The notes under the pieces were generated by a model. The model had not been told where the DNA came from, searched no databases, and saw only the letters and a program-made list of their open reading frames with translations. The position numbers and the translations under genes are program-made. From Dietzia sp032248695 (GTDB taxonomy: Bacteria > Actinomycetota > Actinomycetes > Mycobacteriales > Mycobacteriaceae), in the NCBI RefSeq assembly GCF_032248695.1, contig NZ_JAVHXC010000007.1:1-64000 (forward strand): a stretch of DNA of 64,000 nt. Direction: 5' to 3'. Shown here piece after piece: positions 1-7,660 of the stretch. The first letter of the stretch is position 1; every line of letters begins with the position of its first letter.

Positions 1-338
1 ACGCCGTAGGCGGCGACGATCTCGGCGCAGGCGATGTGGAACGGGTCGATGACGGCGTGCTGGGGTTTCAGGTCGAGTTGGGGGTCGTAGCCGGCGGCCA
101 GGTCGCGGCGCAGTTGTTCGTCCTCGCAAACCGAGTACAGCTCGTAGCAGGCGCGTAGCCGGGCGGCGGCGGCGATGTTCTCGGCGTGCAGGGCCCGGAC
201 CGCGGCGGCTCCGGCCGCGGCGATCAGCGGAGAGTCCACGGCCGCGGCACCGGCGTCAAGGGCAGGGCCGGGATCGGTGCCGGGTTCGGTGCCGGGTTCG
301 GTGCCGCTGTCGGACTGTGGTGCCTGGCCCATCGCCAT
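1..338 (-). CDS. DUF222/13E12-type HNH endonuclease family protein, N-terminal part
   Basis: Partial gene: about 112 codons are present and the frame is still open at the left edge of the window. The start of the protein has a short Gly-Thr-Glu-Pro-Gly repeat (GTEPGTEPGTDPG), then a helical segment with RLRACYELYSVCEDEQLRRD and LKPQHAVIDPFHIACAEIVAAYGV. This matches my recollection of the N-terminus of the DUF222 domain of actinobacterial 13E12-repeat proteins, whose C-terminus usually carries an HNH nuclease motif; that part lies outside the window, so nuclease function is not shown here. Start choice: ATG at 338 follows a G-rich stretch; in-frame ATGs at 353 and 332 are alternatives. These genes are multicopy in many actinomycetes and their role is unresolved. 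Confidence 0.7.
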   Translation of the reverse strand, partial: MAMGQAPQSDSGTEPGTEPGTDPGPALDAGAAAVDSPLIAAAGAAAVRALHAENIAAAARLRACYELYSVCEDEQLRRDLAAGYDPQLDLKPQHAVIDPFHIACAEIVAAYG

Positions 339-390
339 CCCCCGTTCGCGCATCGGATGGGGCGCCGCCCGGCGACGCCTCTCGCTCGTG

Positions 391-408
391 TGTTCGATCA
401 AGTGAACA
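391..408. promoter_or_regulatory. Palindrome TGTTC-N8-GAACA upstream of the HNH gene
   Basis: An inverted repeat TGTTCGATCAAGTGAACA lies 38-53 bp upstream of the candidate starts of the leftward DUF222 gene. The spacing and arm orientation differ from the mycobacterial LexA box (GAAC-N4-GTTC), so it is not called an SOS box. It could be an operator for another regulator; the only evidence is symmetry and position. Confidence 0.25.
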
Positions 409-505
409 GTAGCAACGAGATACGACACAATGGGGTCCGACGCCCATGACCAGCGGAGATGCGCGACATCGAGCGGGCTAGCGGGCGCCTCAACAAGCGC
501 CGGGT

Positions 506-1000
506 CTAACCGCCCAGCAGGGCCCGGTAATGCTCGGACAGCCCGGGGTAGTAATCGGGGGAGAAGCGGACCGCCTCCGGATCCCGGCCCGCCTCGGCCT
601 CGACCAACCGATCCATGTAGAAGTCCCACCCGGGACCGATCGAGGCTGCGGACTCGGCGTCCGGAATGTCCTGTTCCAGGGAGATGACGACCTCGTCGTC
701 GTCGCCCTCGATACGGACGGTGAGCACCCACCCGTCGGGGGCGGTGGAGACGACGACGAGGTGAGGCGCCTCGCACCGCACGATCCCCACCGGCACGACG
801 GGCGCGCCGTCCTCGGCGATCATCGTCAGCTCCACGGTGCCCGTCGCCGGGTCGCCCGACCACGGGCCGATCCACGGCGCGGTGCGGGCCGGATCGGTGA
901 CCGCGGCCCACCCCTCCTCGACGGACAGCGGCAGGCGTCGCGGGAACACGACCGACCCTGTGGGGGAGAGGTATCCGGAGGCCTTCGGCGTGGTGGGCAT
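506..1000 (-). CDS. SRPBCC (AHSA1/START-like) domain protein
   Basis: A 164-aa protein with the pattern of the AHSA1/SRPBCC ligand-binding fold: PRRLPLSVEEGWAAVTDPARTAPWIG near residues 20-45, a central beta-rich part and a C-terminal helix beginning GPGWDFYMDRLVEAEAG. Such proteins bind small hydrophobic ligands or act as co-chaperone-like domains; the ligand cannot be read from the sequence. ATG at 1000 is chosen because GAGGAG sits just upstream on the coding strand. It starts 35 bp after the stop of the mycolyltransferase-like gene and is probably the last gene of a leftward operon. Confidence 0.75.
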   Translation of the reverse strand: MPTTPKASGYLSPTGSVVFPRRLPLSVEEGWAAVTDPARTAPWIGPWSGDPATGTVELTMIAEDGAPVVPVGIVRCEAPHLVVVSTAPDGWVLTVRIEGDDDEVVISLEQDIPDAESAASIGPGWDFYMDRLVEAEAGRDPEAVRFSPDYYPGLSEHYRALLGG

Positions 1001-1035
1001 GGCGACTCCTCGCGGGGGTGGAGGCGCCGCGGCGG

Positions 1036-2250
1036 TCAGCGCAGCGCCGGCATCAGCGTATCGCGCATCGGGGCCACGAAACGGCCGAAATTGTCCCAGT
1101 TGTGCAGGCCGGTGGGCAGGTAGTCGATCCGCGCGTCGATGCCGAGCTCGTCGAGCCGCCGGTCCATCTCCACGGTGCACGCGTGGGTCGCCATCTCCAG
1201 GCCCGCGCCCTGGGTGAAGCGCAGGAGATCGCGGCCGTTGCGGTCCCACTCGGAGGCGTCGGGCATACCGGTGGCGGTGGCGAAGTACAGGGCCTTGCCC
1301 TCGAGCTTGTCGGCGTTGAGGAGGCCGTCGTTGGCGAGGTAGTCGGGGTCGGTGCGCGGGCCCCACATGTTGGCGATGTTGCCGCCGCGGGTCTCGGCGA
1401 CGATCTTGGCGAGGATGAACCCCAGGTCGTCGCGCGCGGTGTAGCAGCCGGCGATCGCTCCCACCGCCTCGTACAGGTCCGGGCGACGCTCGGCGATCGT
1501 CACCGCACTGGCCGCGCCCATCGAGAGTCCGGCCATGCCGCGCTTGCCGTTGAAGGGGATGGCCCCGGACTCGAGCAAGGGCGGCAGCTCCTCGGTGAGG
1601 AAGGTCTGCCACTTGTTGCGGCTGAGGACCGGGTCGTCCTGCTGCCAGTCGGCGTGGAGCGAGCCGTCGGCGCGGGCGGGCATGACCAGCGTGACGTGCT
1701 CGTCCGCGAAGATGCGGTCGACGCCGCCGGGCAGTAGCCAGCCGCTGGGTGAGGGCGAGTCGACGCCGTCGAGCAGGTAGAGCATCGGCGCAGGGGCGGT
1801 CGAGGCCGTCCTCCAGATCTCCACCGGCAGAACGCGGTTCATGGACTCCGATGCGACCCACCAGCGCTCGAAGCGGGGGTCGCCGCCGGCCACCAGCGGG
1901 TCGCCGACCTCGATCTCGCGTACCTCGGATTCCGTGACGGGCTCGGCCTCCATCCCGATCGGCGGGGTGGCGGAGGTGTTCTGCGAGCCGGTGCCCAGCG
2001 GCGGGAGGGTGCCCGAACCGACGAGCGAATCCGTTCCGGTGGAGCCGGTGGAGCCGACGGTCGCCGAACCGGCGGCTGCGCTCGACGGGTCGACGCTGCC
2101 TCCCAGCGAGCCCATCACCGACCCGATGTCCGGGCCGGCCGACCCGGGCAGTGACTGCGCACCGGCCGGGGCCACGGCCCCGGCGATCAGGGTCGCGGCC
2201 AGCGCGGGCACGAGGAGGGGCAGGGCGAGCGGCGAGCGATGTCGGGGCAC
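1036..2250 (-). CDS. Secreted esterase of the antigen 85 / mycolyltransferase type
   Basis: A 404-aa exported alpha/beta hydrolase. Residues 1-32 form a signal peptide ending GAVAPAGAQ. Residues 33-100 are a Gly-Ser-rich linker (SLPGSAGPDIGS and similar). The catalytic domain contains APMLYLLDGVDSP (about 156-165), KWQTFLTEELPPLL (about 213-226) and the nucleophile elbow GLSMGAAS with Ser243; GLHNWDNFG near the C-terminus supplies the likely catalytic His. Antigen 85 and corynebacterial Cmt enzymes transfer mycolates between trehalose esters and arabinogalactan in the envelope; that role is inferred, and a simple esterase is possible. The start is GTG at 2250, giving the complete signal peptide. 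It sits 38 bp downstream of the PspA-like gene. Confidence 0.75.
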   Translation of the reverse strand: MPRHRSPLALPLLVPALAATLIAGAVAPAGAQSLPGSAGPDIGSVMGSLGGSVDPSSAAAGSATVGSTGSTGTDSLVGSGTLPPLGTGSQNTSATPPIGMEAEPVTESEVREIEVGDPLVAGGDPRFERWWVASESMNRVLPVEIWRTASTAPAPMLYLLDGVDSPSPSGWLLPGGVDRIFADEHVTLVMPARADGSLHADWQQDDPVLSRNKWQTFLTEELPPLLESGAIPFNGKRGMAGLSMGAASAVTIAERRPDLYEAVGAIAGCYTARDDLGFILAKIVAETRGGNIANMWGPRTDPDYLANDGLLNADKLEGKALYFATATGMPDASEWDRNGRDLLRFTQGAGLEMATHACTVEMDRRLDELGIDARIDYLPTGLHNWDNFGRFVAPMRDTLMPALR

Positions 2251-2288
2251 CGCTCAACGATAGACGGCGGGCCCCGGCCCCGGAAGGC

Positions 2289-3281
2289 TCACTCTCTGGT
2301 GTCGCGGGGCAGGGTGGGGCCCGACAGGTCCTCGGGGCCGGGCTGGTCGGTGGCCTCGTCGGGGTCGCGCGGGGCCGCGGGATCCGCCTGGTCGGGCGCC
2401 CCCGCCGGCTCGGCTCGGTCCGCCTGGCCGGCCTGCCCGTCGGCCTGACCACCTTGCGCGCCGGCCTGGCCGCCCTGACCGCCGGCCTGGCCGTCCTGCC
2501 CGCCGGCCCCGCCGCCGTCGGTCAGCTGGCGATCCGCGCCGGCGTCGGACCCGGACGACAGGCCCATCGAGGCGCGGATCTGCTCGAGCTTGGACCGGCC
2601 CTCCGACTCGCGCGTGAACGCGGCGGCGTCGAGCTGCGCGGTCGACGGGGCGCCGGTCGCCTCCGCGAGCTCCTGCTTCCCGAGCGCGGTAGTGTAGCGG
2701 CCCTCGATCTTGGCGCGGATCTCGTCGAAGGTCGGGGAGTTGCCGCCGCCCGCGCCCTGGAGGGCGGACATCGACTCGGAGGTGCGGTGCTGCATCTCGG
2801 CCTGGGTGGCCTGCAGCAGCAGCTGGTCCTCCTGGGCCAGCGTCTCGCGCAGGCGGTGCTCGGACTCCTTGACGGCCTGCTTGGCCTGCTCGGCGGCCTG
2901 GACGGCCTGGCCGTGGAGCTGGCGGGTGTTCTCCAGGTCCTGCTCGATAGAGACGAGTCGACCCGCGAGCTGCTCGGCCTGGGACTCGAACTGCTGGGCC
3001 CGGGCGGCGTCGCCCTCGGCGCGCGCCTGCTCGGCGACCTGGAGGGTCTGGCGGATCTGGCCCTGCACCTCGTCGAGCTGGCGGGCCTTGGTGCCCATGG
3101 CGATCTCGAGCTGCTTGGCGTTGCCGATCACCGCGGCGGCCTGGTCGGCGACGGACTTGTGCTGCTGCCGCGCGTTGTTCATGGCCTGGTGGACGAGCAC
3201 CTTGGGGTCCGCGTTGTCGTCGACCGACTTGTCCAGCGAGGCCTTGAGGTAGTTCCAGCCTTTGGAGAAGGGGTTCGGCAT
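2289..3281 (-). CDS. PspA/IM30-family coiled-coil protein
   Basis: A 330-aa, mostly helical protein. It begins MPNPFSKGWNYLKASLDKSVDDNADP, followed by an extended Gln/Glu/Ala-rich coiled coil (about 30-190) with few Gly or Pro, as in PspA/Vipp1 proteins that polymerise on stressed membranes. The C-terminal 70 residues are low-complexity, with QAGGQGGQAGAQGGQADG-type repeats and acidic/Pro-rich sequence, an extension not typical of PspA. AAAAGGA-type Shine-Dalgarno sequence precedes ATG 3281. It lies 38 bp after the unknown 483-aa gene and 38 bp before the mycolyltransferase-like gene, suggesting one operon with an envelope role. Confidence 0.75.
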   Translation of the reverse strand: MPNPFSKGWNYLKASLDKSVDDNADPKVLVHQAMNNARQQHKSVADQAAAVIGNAKQLEIAMGTKARQLDEVQGQIRQTLQVAEQARAEGDAARAQQFESQAEQLAGRLVSIEQDLENTRQLHGQAVQAAEQAKQAVKESEHRLRETLAQEDQLLLQATQAEMQHRTSESMSALQGAGGGNSPTFDEIRAKIEGRYTTALGKQELAEATGAPSTAQLDAAAFTRESEGRSKLEQIRASMGLSSGSDAGADRQLTDGGGAGGQDGQAGGQGGQAGAQGGQADGQAGQADRAEPAGAPDQADPAAPRDPDEATDQPGPEDLSGPTLPRDTRE

Positions 3282-3319
3282 GGCGGGGTCCTTTTGTCGG
3301 CGACGGCGAAGGTGCGTTT

Positions 3320-4771
3320 CTACCTCTTGACGGTACCGATCAGCGCGGCCACGGGCAGGGCGGTCCGGGGAAGGTACGGCTGACGCCACAGGCCGCCGGA
3401 CGCGGCGCCGGAGGACTCGTGCTGCCACTGGACGTCGACCTGCGGGCGGCCCACGTTGAGGTCGTGGACCATCAGTGCGGCGAGGAGGGCGGAGGAGGTG
3501 TCGGGTTCGAAGATCTCGATGCCGAACGCGTAGGCGCCCTTGTAGGTGCTGGCGAGGATCTTGTTCTTGGTGACCGAGTAGGTGTCGGTGGCGGGCGCGA
3601 CGTTGACGGAGACGGTGTGGCCGTCGGCGAACGCGGTGGTCGCACGCCAGCGTTGGACGCGCTTGGCGAGTGTGTAGTTGGGGCCCTGCTGGGGGACGAG
3701 CGCGTCGTGGACGGCGGGTCCCTGTCCGGCGGGGTAGTTGCGGCAGAACACCTTGTGGCGGGTGAGTGCGCCGACGACTCGCTTGACGTCGGTGATCTTC
3801 CGGGAGGCGAGGGCCGCCGTGGCGGCCTCGCGGACGTCGGCGGGGACGACGAAGGTGTCCATCGGGGTGGCGAGGTAGGCCAGCGCGGTGGCCGTGTTGT
3901 CGCCCAGGAGGTCGACGACGAGGGCGTCGGCCGCGGACGAGAGCTGGACGTGGGTTCCGCCGTCGGCGTAGAAGTAGCTGCCCACGGTGAGGGGCGCGGG
4001 GGCGGCGGCCCGGGCCCACGCGGCCAGTTCGGGGAGCTGGGTGAGCAGGTCGATGCCGGGGCGGCCCTCGGCGTCGGTGGGGATGTGCAGGCGTCCGGCG
4101 AAGGTGGCGGATGCGGAGCGGAAGCGGTCCCATGCGGGGCTGGAGGGCAGGTCCACGCCCAGGACGTCGGCGCCCCACTGCAGGAGGCGTCGGGCGGGGC
4201 CCATCTCGGATCCGAGGCCCAGAACGAGCATGGCGCGGCCGGGGAGGGACAGCCATTCGGGGTTGTCCTGCACGAGCTTGAGGGCGTCGGCGCAGCTGGG
4301 CTCGATGACGCCGGCCGCGACCCAGGTGTCGAGGCGGGCGCGGAGGAGGTCGCCGGTCAGTTCTTCGCCGCGGAAGGGGATGGAGAGTTCGCGGACGGGG
4401 GTCGCCGTGCCCTGGATGGTCTCGGTTCCGGGCGTGGAGGTGGGGGCGACGACGGCGAGGTAGTCCGTCATCGGGGTCTCCACGAGTCGGCCGTCCTCCT
4501 CGTGGACGCCGACCATGCGGGACTGCAGTGACTGGAGGGCGGCCCGTGCGACGCCGTCCCAGGCGGCGGGGTCGGAGACGCCGACCCGGACGAGTTCGGT
4601 GAAGGGCCCGATGTAGCCCTTGCGCCAGTCCTTGATCCGGTGGACGCGCTCGGCCGCGGTGGGGTCGACGGTGGCGAGTGCGTCGGCGACGACCTGCTTG
4701 GCCAGCCGGCCCGTGGAGCGGTTTCCGTCGGAATCGGTGGGGAAGAGGACTCCGGTCGTGCTCGGTGCCAT
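3320..4771 (-). CDS. Uncharacterised 483-aa protein with a possible Rossmann-like segment
   Basis: I do not recognise this family with certainty. No signal peptide or membrane segment is evident, so it should be cytoplasmic. Features visible: AERVHRIKDWRKGYIGPFTE near residue 40, AMLVLGLGSEMGPARRLLQWGADVLGVDL near 190-215, which resembles a glycine-rich nucleotide-binding turn, and VFCRNYPAGQGPAVHDALVPQQGPNYTLAKR near 360. The C-terminus has AFGIEIFEPDTSSALLAALM. ATG 4771 is preceded by AGGAG at good spacing and is preferred over an upstream in-frame start at 4798. As first gene of the four-gene leftward group with pspA-like and mycolyltransferase-like genes, it may act in envelope maintenance; this is context only. 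Confidence 0.7.
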   Translation of the reverse strand: MAPSTTGVLFPTDSDGNRSTGRLAKQVVADALATVDPTAAERVHRIKDWRKGYIGPFTELVRVGVSDPAAWDGVARAALQSLQSRMVGVHEEDGRLVETPMTDYLAVVAPTSTPGTETIQGTATPVRELSIPFRGEELTGDLLRARLDTWVAAGVIEPSCADALKLVQDNPEWLSLPGRAMLVLGLGSEMGPARRLLQWGADVLGVDLPSSPAWDRFRSASATFAGRLHIPTDAEGRPGIDLLTQLPELAAWARAAAPAPLTVGSYFYADGGTHVQLSSAADALVVDLLGDNTATALAYLATPMDTFVVPADVREAATAALASRKITDVKRVVGALTRHKVFCRNYPAGQGPAVHDALVPQQGPNYTLAKRVQRWRATTAFADGHTVSVNVAPATDTYSVTKNKILASTYKGAYAFGIEIFEPDTSSALLAALMVHDLNVGRPQVDVQWQHESSGAASGGLWRQPYLPRTALPVAALIGTVKR

Positions 4772-5199
4772 GACGCTCCTGGTTCTCGGGGACAGCAATA
4801 CGAGGTTAACCTCAACTTTCGATGCCGTGGGGGCGGGCTCGAGGACTGGCGCAGGCTATGTGACCCCCGGGGGGTGAAAGAGTGAGGAAATTCACCCAAC
4901 GAGTTGCACAGCGGCTAAATAAGCGCTATCTCACTTATCAGGTTAAACATAAGTCGAGGTAGACGGCCGAGAACCGTTGTGGCACAACCCCGGGCGCCCC
5001 TACCAGCGGAGCAGCTTTACTGGTCCCCATCACCGGCCGGGTGTTCCAACCAAGGGTTCCCTGTAACACGACTTTGAATTGCCCCGATAGAGTGACGACA
5101 CGATCCGAAGGTGGTGGCCAAGGCCACATGCCGGACCGGGTGGCGTGGGGGAGTCAGAACTCGTCGCCGGGTCGTCAACGACAAAGGAAGGCAATTCCT
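4772..5199. other. 428-bp divergent intergenic region with a long leader for the repeat protein
   Basis: No coding region is supported here. It separates two divergent genes and is AT-richer in its middle (4890-4960), where promoters would be expected. TTGCAC (4904-4909) and TATCTC (4927-4932) are 17 bp apart and could be a rightward promoter, which would leave a leader of about 260 nt before the repeat-protein gene. The leader contains a GTGGCC-AA-GGCCAC stem (5114-5127). No known riboswitch class was recognised. Confidence 0.45.
4802..4813. promoter_or_regulatory. Perfect 12-bp palindrome GAGGTTAACCTC, candidate operator
   Basis: The sequence is an exact palindrome 31-42 bp upstream of the ATG of the leftward 483-aa gene, a position expected to overlap its promoter or leader. 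It resembles a DtxR iron box in base content but the half-site spacing is too short. The regulator is unknown. Confidence 0.35.
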
Positions 5200-6309
5200 A
5201 TGAAGAACTCGAAGCGGATGCTCGCCGTCATCGCGGCCACCGGTCTCGCCCTCGGCGCCATGCCGGGTGTCGCCAACGCGCAGGAGGGTAGCGCCCTCCT
5301 CGACCTCGATCTCGGCACCGACCTCATCGGTGGTTCGATCGATCTCGGCCTGGACCTCTTCGTCGGCTCGACCGGCGCGGAGAGCCCGCTCACGGCTTCG
5401 CTCGAGGGCATCGGCGGCGAGGGCTCGTCGGAGCTGCCGACCGATTCGCTGGGTGAGGGTTCCTCGGAGCTGCCGACCGATTCGCTGGGCGAGGGCTCGT
5501 CGGAGCTGCCGACCGATTCGCTGGGCGAGGGCTCGTCGGAGCTGCCGACCGATTCGCTGGGTGAGGGTTCCTCCGAGCTGCCGACCGATTCGCTGGGTGA
5601 GGGTTCCTCCGAGCTGCCTGCCGGTTCGCTGACCAACATCACCGGTTCGCTGACCGAGCTGCCCGCCGGCTCTGACGACCTCGGCGGTTCGCTCGAGGAG
5701 TTCGGCACCGAGTCCCTCGGCGAGGGCTCCTCCGACCTGGACCTCGGCTCGGTCACCGAGGGCTCCTCCGACCTGGACCTCGGTTCGGTCACCGAGGGTT
5801 CCTCCGATCTGGACTTCGGTTCGGTCACCGAGGGATCCTCCGATCTGGACTTCGGTTCGGTCACCGAGGGATCCTCCGATCTGGACTTCGGTTCGGTCAC
5901 CGAGGGTTCCTCCGATCTGGACTTCGGTTCGGTCACCGAGGGCTCGTCTGACCTCGACTTCGGTTCGGTCACCGAGGGCTCCTCGGAACTCCCGGGCGCC
6001 GGCTCGCTCGACAGCATCCTCGAGGCCATCGAGACCGGGTCGTCCAACGTCGGCTCCGGCGACATCATTGTCGAGGGCTCGCTGGGCGAGGGCGGCTCCG
6101 TCGACTCCGAGGACATCATGACCCTCGGCTCGCTGGCCGCCGTCAGCATCGGCATCGGCCTGGCGGTCTCGGGCGGCGTCAACCTGCCCGCCCTTCCCGA
6201 GGTCAACCTCGGCTTCGTCTGCCAGTTCCCGCAGGAGGCCATCGACTTCCTGAAGAACAACGGCTCCATGGAGCGCGACGAGTGCCTGCCCGAGGATCAG
6301 CAGAACTGA
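5200..6309 (+). CDS. Secreted protein built of 12-residue tandem repeats
   Basis: A 369-aa exported protein of unknown function. Residues 1-29 are a signal peptide ending GVANA-QEG. The mature part has two repeat arrays: six copies of GEGSSELPTDSL (the last is GEGSSELPAGSL) and seven copies of EGSSDLD(L/F)GSVT, joined by a GSLTELPAGS-type spacer. The repeats are acidic and Ser-rich with a hydrophobic residue at regular spacing. The C-terminal ~70 residues differ: a Gly-rich hydrophobic stretch (LAAVSIGIGLAVSGGV) and a tail with two Cys (NLGFVCQFPQ and DECLPEDQQ) that could pair. ATG 5200 follows AAAGGAAGG. The gene has its own promoter region and a strong terminator. A surface, fibre or adhesin role is possible but not shown. 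Confidence 0.85.
   Translation: MKNSKRMLAVIAATGLALGAMPGVANAQEGSALLDLDLGTDLIGGSIDLGLDLFVGSTGAESPLTASLEGIGGEGSSELPTDSLGEGSSELPTDSLGEGSSELPTDSLGEGSSELPTDSLGEGSSELPTDSLGEGSSELPAGSLTNITGSLTELPAGSDDLGGSLEEFGTESLGEGSSDLDLGSVTEGSSDLDLGSVTEGSSDLDFGSVTEGSSDLDFGSVTEGSSDLDFGSVTEGSSDLDFGSVTEGSSDLDFGSVTEGSSELPGAGSLDSILEAIETGSSNVGSGDIIVEGSLGEGGSVDSEDIMTLGSLAAVSIGIGLAVSGGVNLPALPEVNLGFVCQFPQEAIDFLKNNGSMERDECLPEDQQN
5416..5631 (+). repeat. Six 36-bp tandem repeats encoding GEGSSELPTDSL
   Basis: In-frame array with exact 36-bp period: copies start at 5416, 5452, 5488, 5524, 5560 and 5596. The sixth copy diverges to GEGSSELPAGSL. Differences between copies are mostly synonymous. Confidence 0.95.
5722..5973 (+). 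repeat. Seven 36-bp tandem repeats encoding EGSSDLDxGSVT
   Basis: In-frame 36-bp array with copies from 5722 to 5973. The first two copies encode DLDLGSVT and the last five DLDFGSVT. Copies three to six are almost identical at DNA level, which suggests recent expansion by slippage or unequal recombination. Confidence 0.95.
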
Positions 6310-6354
6310 TCTTCTGCCCCGCGCTGACTGAGTCAGTGACCGGATAGCACTTCA

Positions 6355-6392
6355 CGGATCCCCCGCCGACCACACGGTCGGCGGGGGATCCG
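6355..6392. terminator. Strong hairpin terminator after the repeat-protein gene
   Basis: A perfect 17-bp stem (CGGATCCCCCGCCGACC pairing with its complement) with an ACAC loop begins 46 bp after the stop codon and is followed by TCGTTTCA. It separates the repeat-protein gene from the Nudix gene. Confidence 0.8.
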
Positions 6393-6434
6393 TCGTTTCA
6401 CCCGCCCGTCTCCGCGGCCGATACGCTCACCGAC

Positions 6435-6932
6435 ATGGCCACCCCCGACTTCGTCCTCGAGCTCCGCACGCACGTCGGAAACGCGCCCCTCTGGCTCACC
6501 GGGGCCACCGCCGTCATCCGCGACCCCGCCCACGAGCGGGTCCTGCTCGTCCGACGCAGCGACAACGGCTGGTGGACCCCCGTCACCGGCATCGTCGACC
6601 CCGGCGAGCACCCGGCCCACACGGCCGTGCGAGAGGCACGCGAAGAGGCCGCCGTGGACATCCGCGTCGACCGCCTCGCCTCCCTCGGCGTCTCCCGCAT
6701 GGTCACGTACGCCAACGGGGACCGGGCGCAGTACATCGACCACACCTTCGCCTGCACCTATCTCGGCGGCGACCCCCACCCGGCCGACGGCGAGAACACC
6801 GACGTCCGCTGGTTCGCGATCGACGACCTCCCGGACATGCGACCCCACATGCTCGAGCGCATCGAGGCGGGCCTGGCCGACGAGGAGCGCACGCGCCTCG
6901 CGACCACCACCGAGGGCGCGACCACCGGATAA
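6435..6932 (+). CDS. Nudix hydrolase
   Basis: A 165-aa cytoplasmic protein. The Nudix box is at residues 52-74: G52-x5-E58-x7-R66-E67-A-x-E70-E71, which provides the metal-binding Glu residues. The Gly expected two positions after the last Glu is Ala (EEAAVDI). Nudix enzymes cleave nucleoside diphosphates linked to another moiety; specificity cannot be read from the sequence. The N-terminal part (FVLELRTHVGNAPLWLTGATAVI) resembles actinobacterial ADP-ribose or NTP-type Nudix proteins. No clear Shine-Dalgarno sequence precedes ATG 6435. It is followed after 34 bp by the membrane protein gene. Confidence 0.85.
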   Translation: MATPDFVLELRTHVGNAPLWLTGATAVIRDPAHERVLLVRRSDNGWWTPVTGIVDPGEHPAHTAVREAREEAAVDIRVDRLASLGVSRMVTYANGDRAQYIDHTFACTYLGGDPHPADGENTDVRWFAIDDLPDMRPHMLERIEAGLADEERTRLATTTEGATTG

Positions 6933-6966
6933 GGGAACTGTCGTAGTGCCCGCCTAGGATCGGGGT

Positions 6967-7593
6967 ATGCCCGCCGACCGCACCCGCAACGAGGTCCCAC
7001 CCGCGGTGACCGCGGTCGTGGGCATCGTGGTCGCGCTGGTCAGCGCCGTCTTCGGCATCAGCGCCCACGGCCTCGCCGCGGGCGTCGCGGCGGGCCCGCC
7101 CACCGCGGGTCAGATCTTCATGGTCGCCGCCGCCAGCGCCGGGATCGGCGCCGTCACCGCCGCGACGGCCCGGGAGCGCTCGCCGATCCTCACCTCCGGG
7201 GCCGGCCTCCTCGCGGGGCAGGGACTCGTCCACCTCGTGCTGGCCTCTGGACACTCGCACGGCGCGGCCGGCCCGCTCGGCCACCACGCGACTGATCCCG
7301 CGGCCGTGCGGGCCGCGATGGACGGAGCCGGCCTCCGCCCCGCGGCCTCTGCGGCGGCGCTGCTCACCCCGTCGATGCTGGGCGCCCACCTCGCCGCGAT
7401 CGTCGTCACGGTCGCTCTGGTGGCGGTCCTCGCCGGGGCGCTGTCCTGGCTGGCCGCCCGGGTGCTGCCCACGCCGGAGACGGCCCACCTCGTCGTCGTC
7501 GCCCGACTGCTGTCCTCCTACGACGCCGACGCCCCGCGCGGACGGTTCCTCCTCGCCCGCGGAGGCACCCGGGCGCCACCCGTGGCTGTGTGA
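6967..7593 (+). CDS. Polytopic membrane protein next to a PCu(A)C chaperone
   Basis: A 208-aa protein with about four hydrophobic segments (VTAVVGIVVALVSAVFGI, AGQIFMVAAASAGIGAV, ILTSGAGLLAGQGLVHLVL, HLAAIVVTVALVAVLAGAL). Histidines cluster in an external-looking loop after the third segment (HLVLASGHSHGAAGPLGHH). I do not recognise a named family. Its position directly upstream of a PCu(A)C copper chaperone and a Tat-exported DyP peroxidase suggests a role in copper handling, and the His cluster could bind metal. The spacing to the next gene is 67 bp. Confidence 0.7.
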   Translation: MPADRTRNEVPPAVTAVVGIVVALVSAVFGISAHGLAAGVAAGPPTAGQIFMVAAASAGIGAVTAATARERSPILTSGAGLLAGQGLVHLVLASGHSHGAAGPLGHHATDPAAVRAAMDGAGLRPAASAAALLTPSMLGAHLAAIVVTVALVAVLAGALSWLAARVLPTPETAHLVVVARLLSSYDADAPRGRFLLARGGTRAPPVAV

Positions 7594-7660
7594 TCCCACC
7601 TCACGCACCGGCGCGCCCCCGCGCTGCCGGGCGCTCACCCACACCACCAAGGACACACAC

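Noticed and set aside
506..2452. Very long open frame on the reverse strand covering the SRPBCC and mycolyltransferase-like genes
   Set aside because: Only its last 164 codons look like a protein; the rest is Arg/Pro-rich antisense-type sequence typical of high-GC shadow frames, and the mycolyltransferase frame has signal peptide and catalytic motifs.
4802..4813. DtxR/IdeR iron box
   Set aside because: The half sites are too close (AGGTTAACCT), giving a 12-bp palindrome instead of the 19-bp consensus found at 38613-38631.
5416..5973. Possible CRISPR-like array of 36-bp repeats
   Set aside because: Repeats are contiguous with no spacers and encode a continuous protein, so they are coding tandem repeats.
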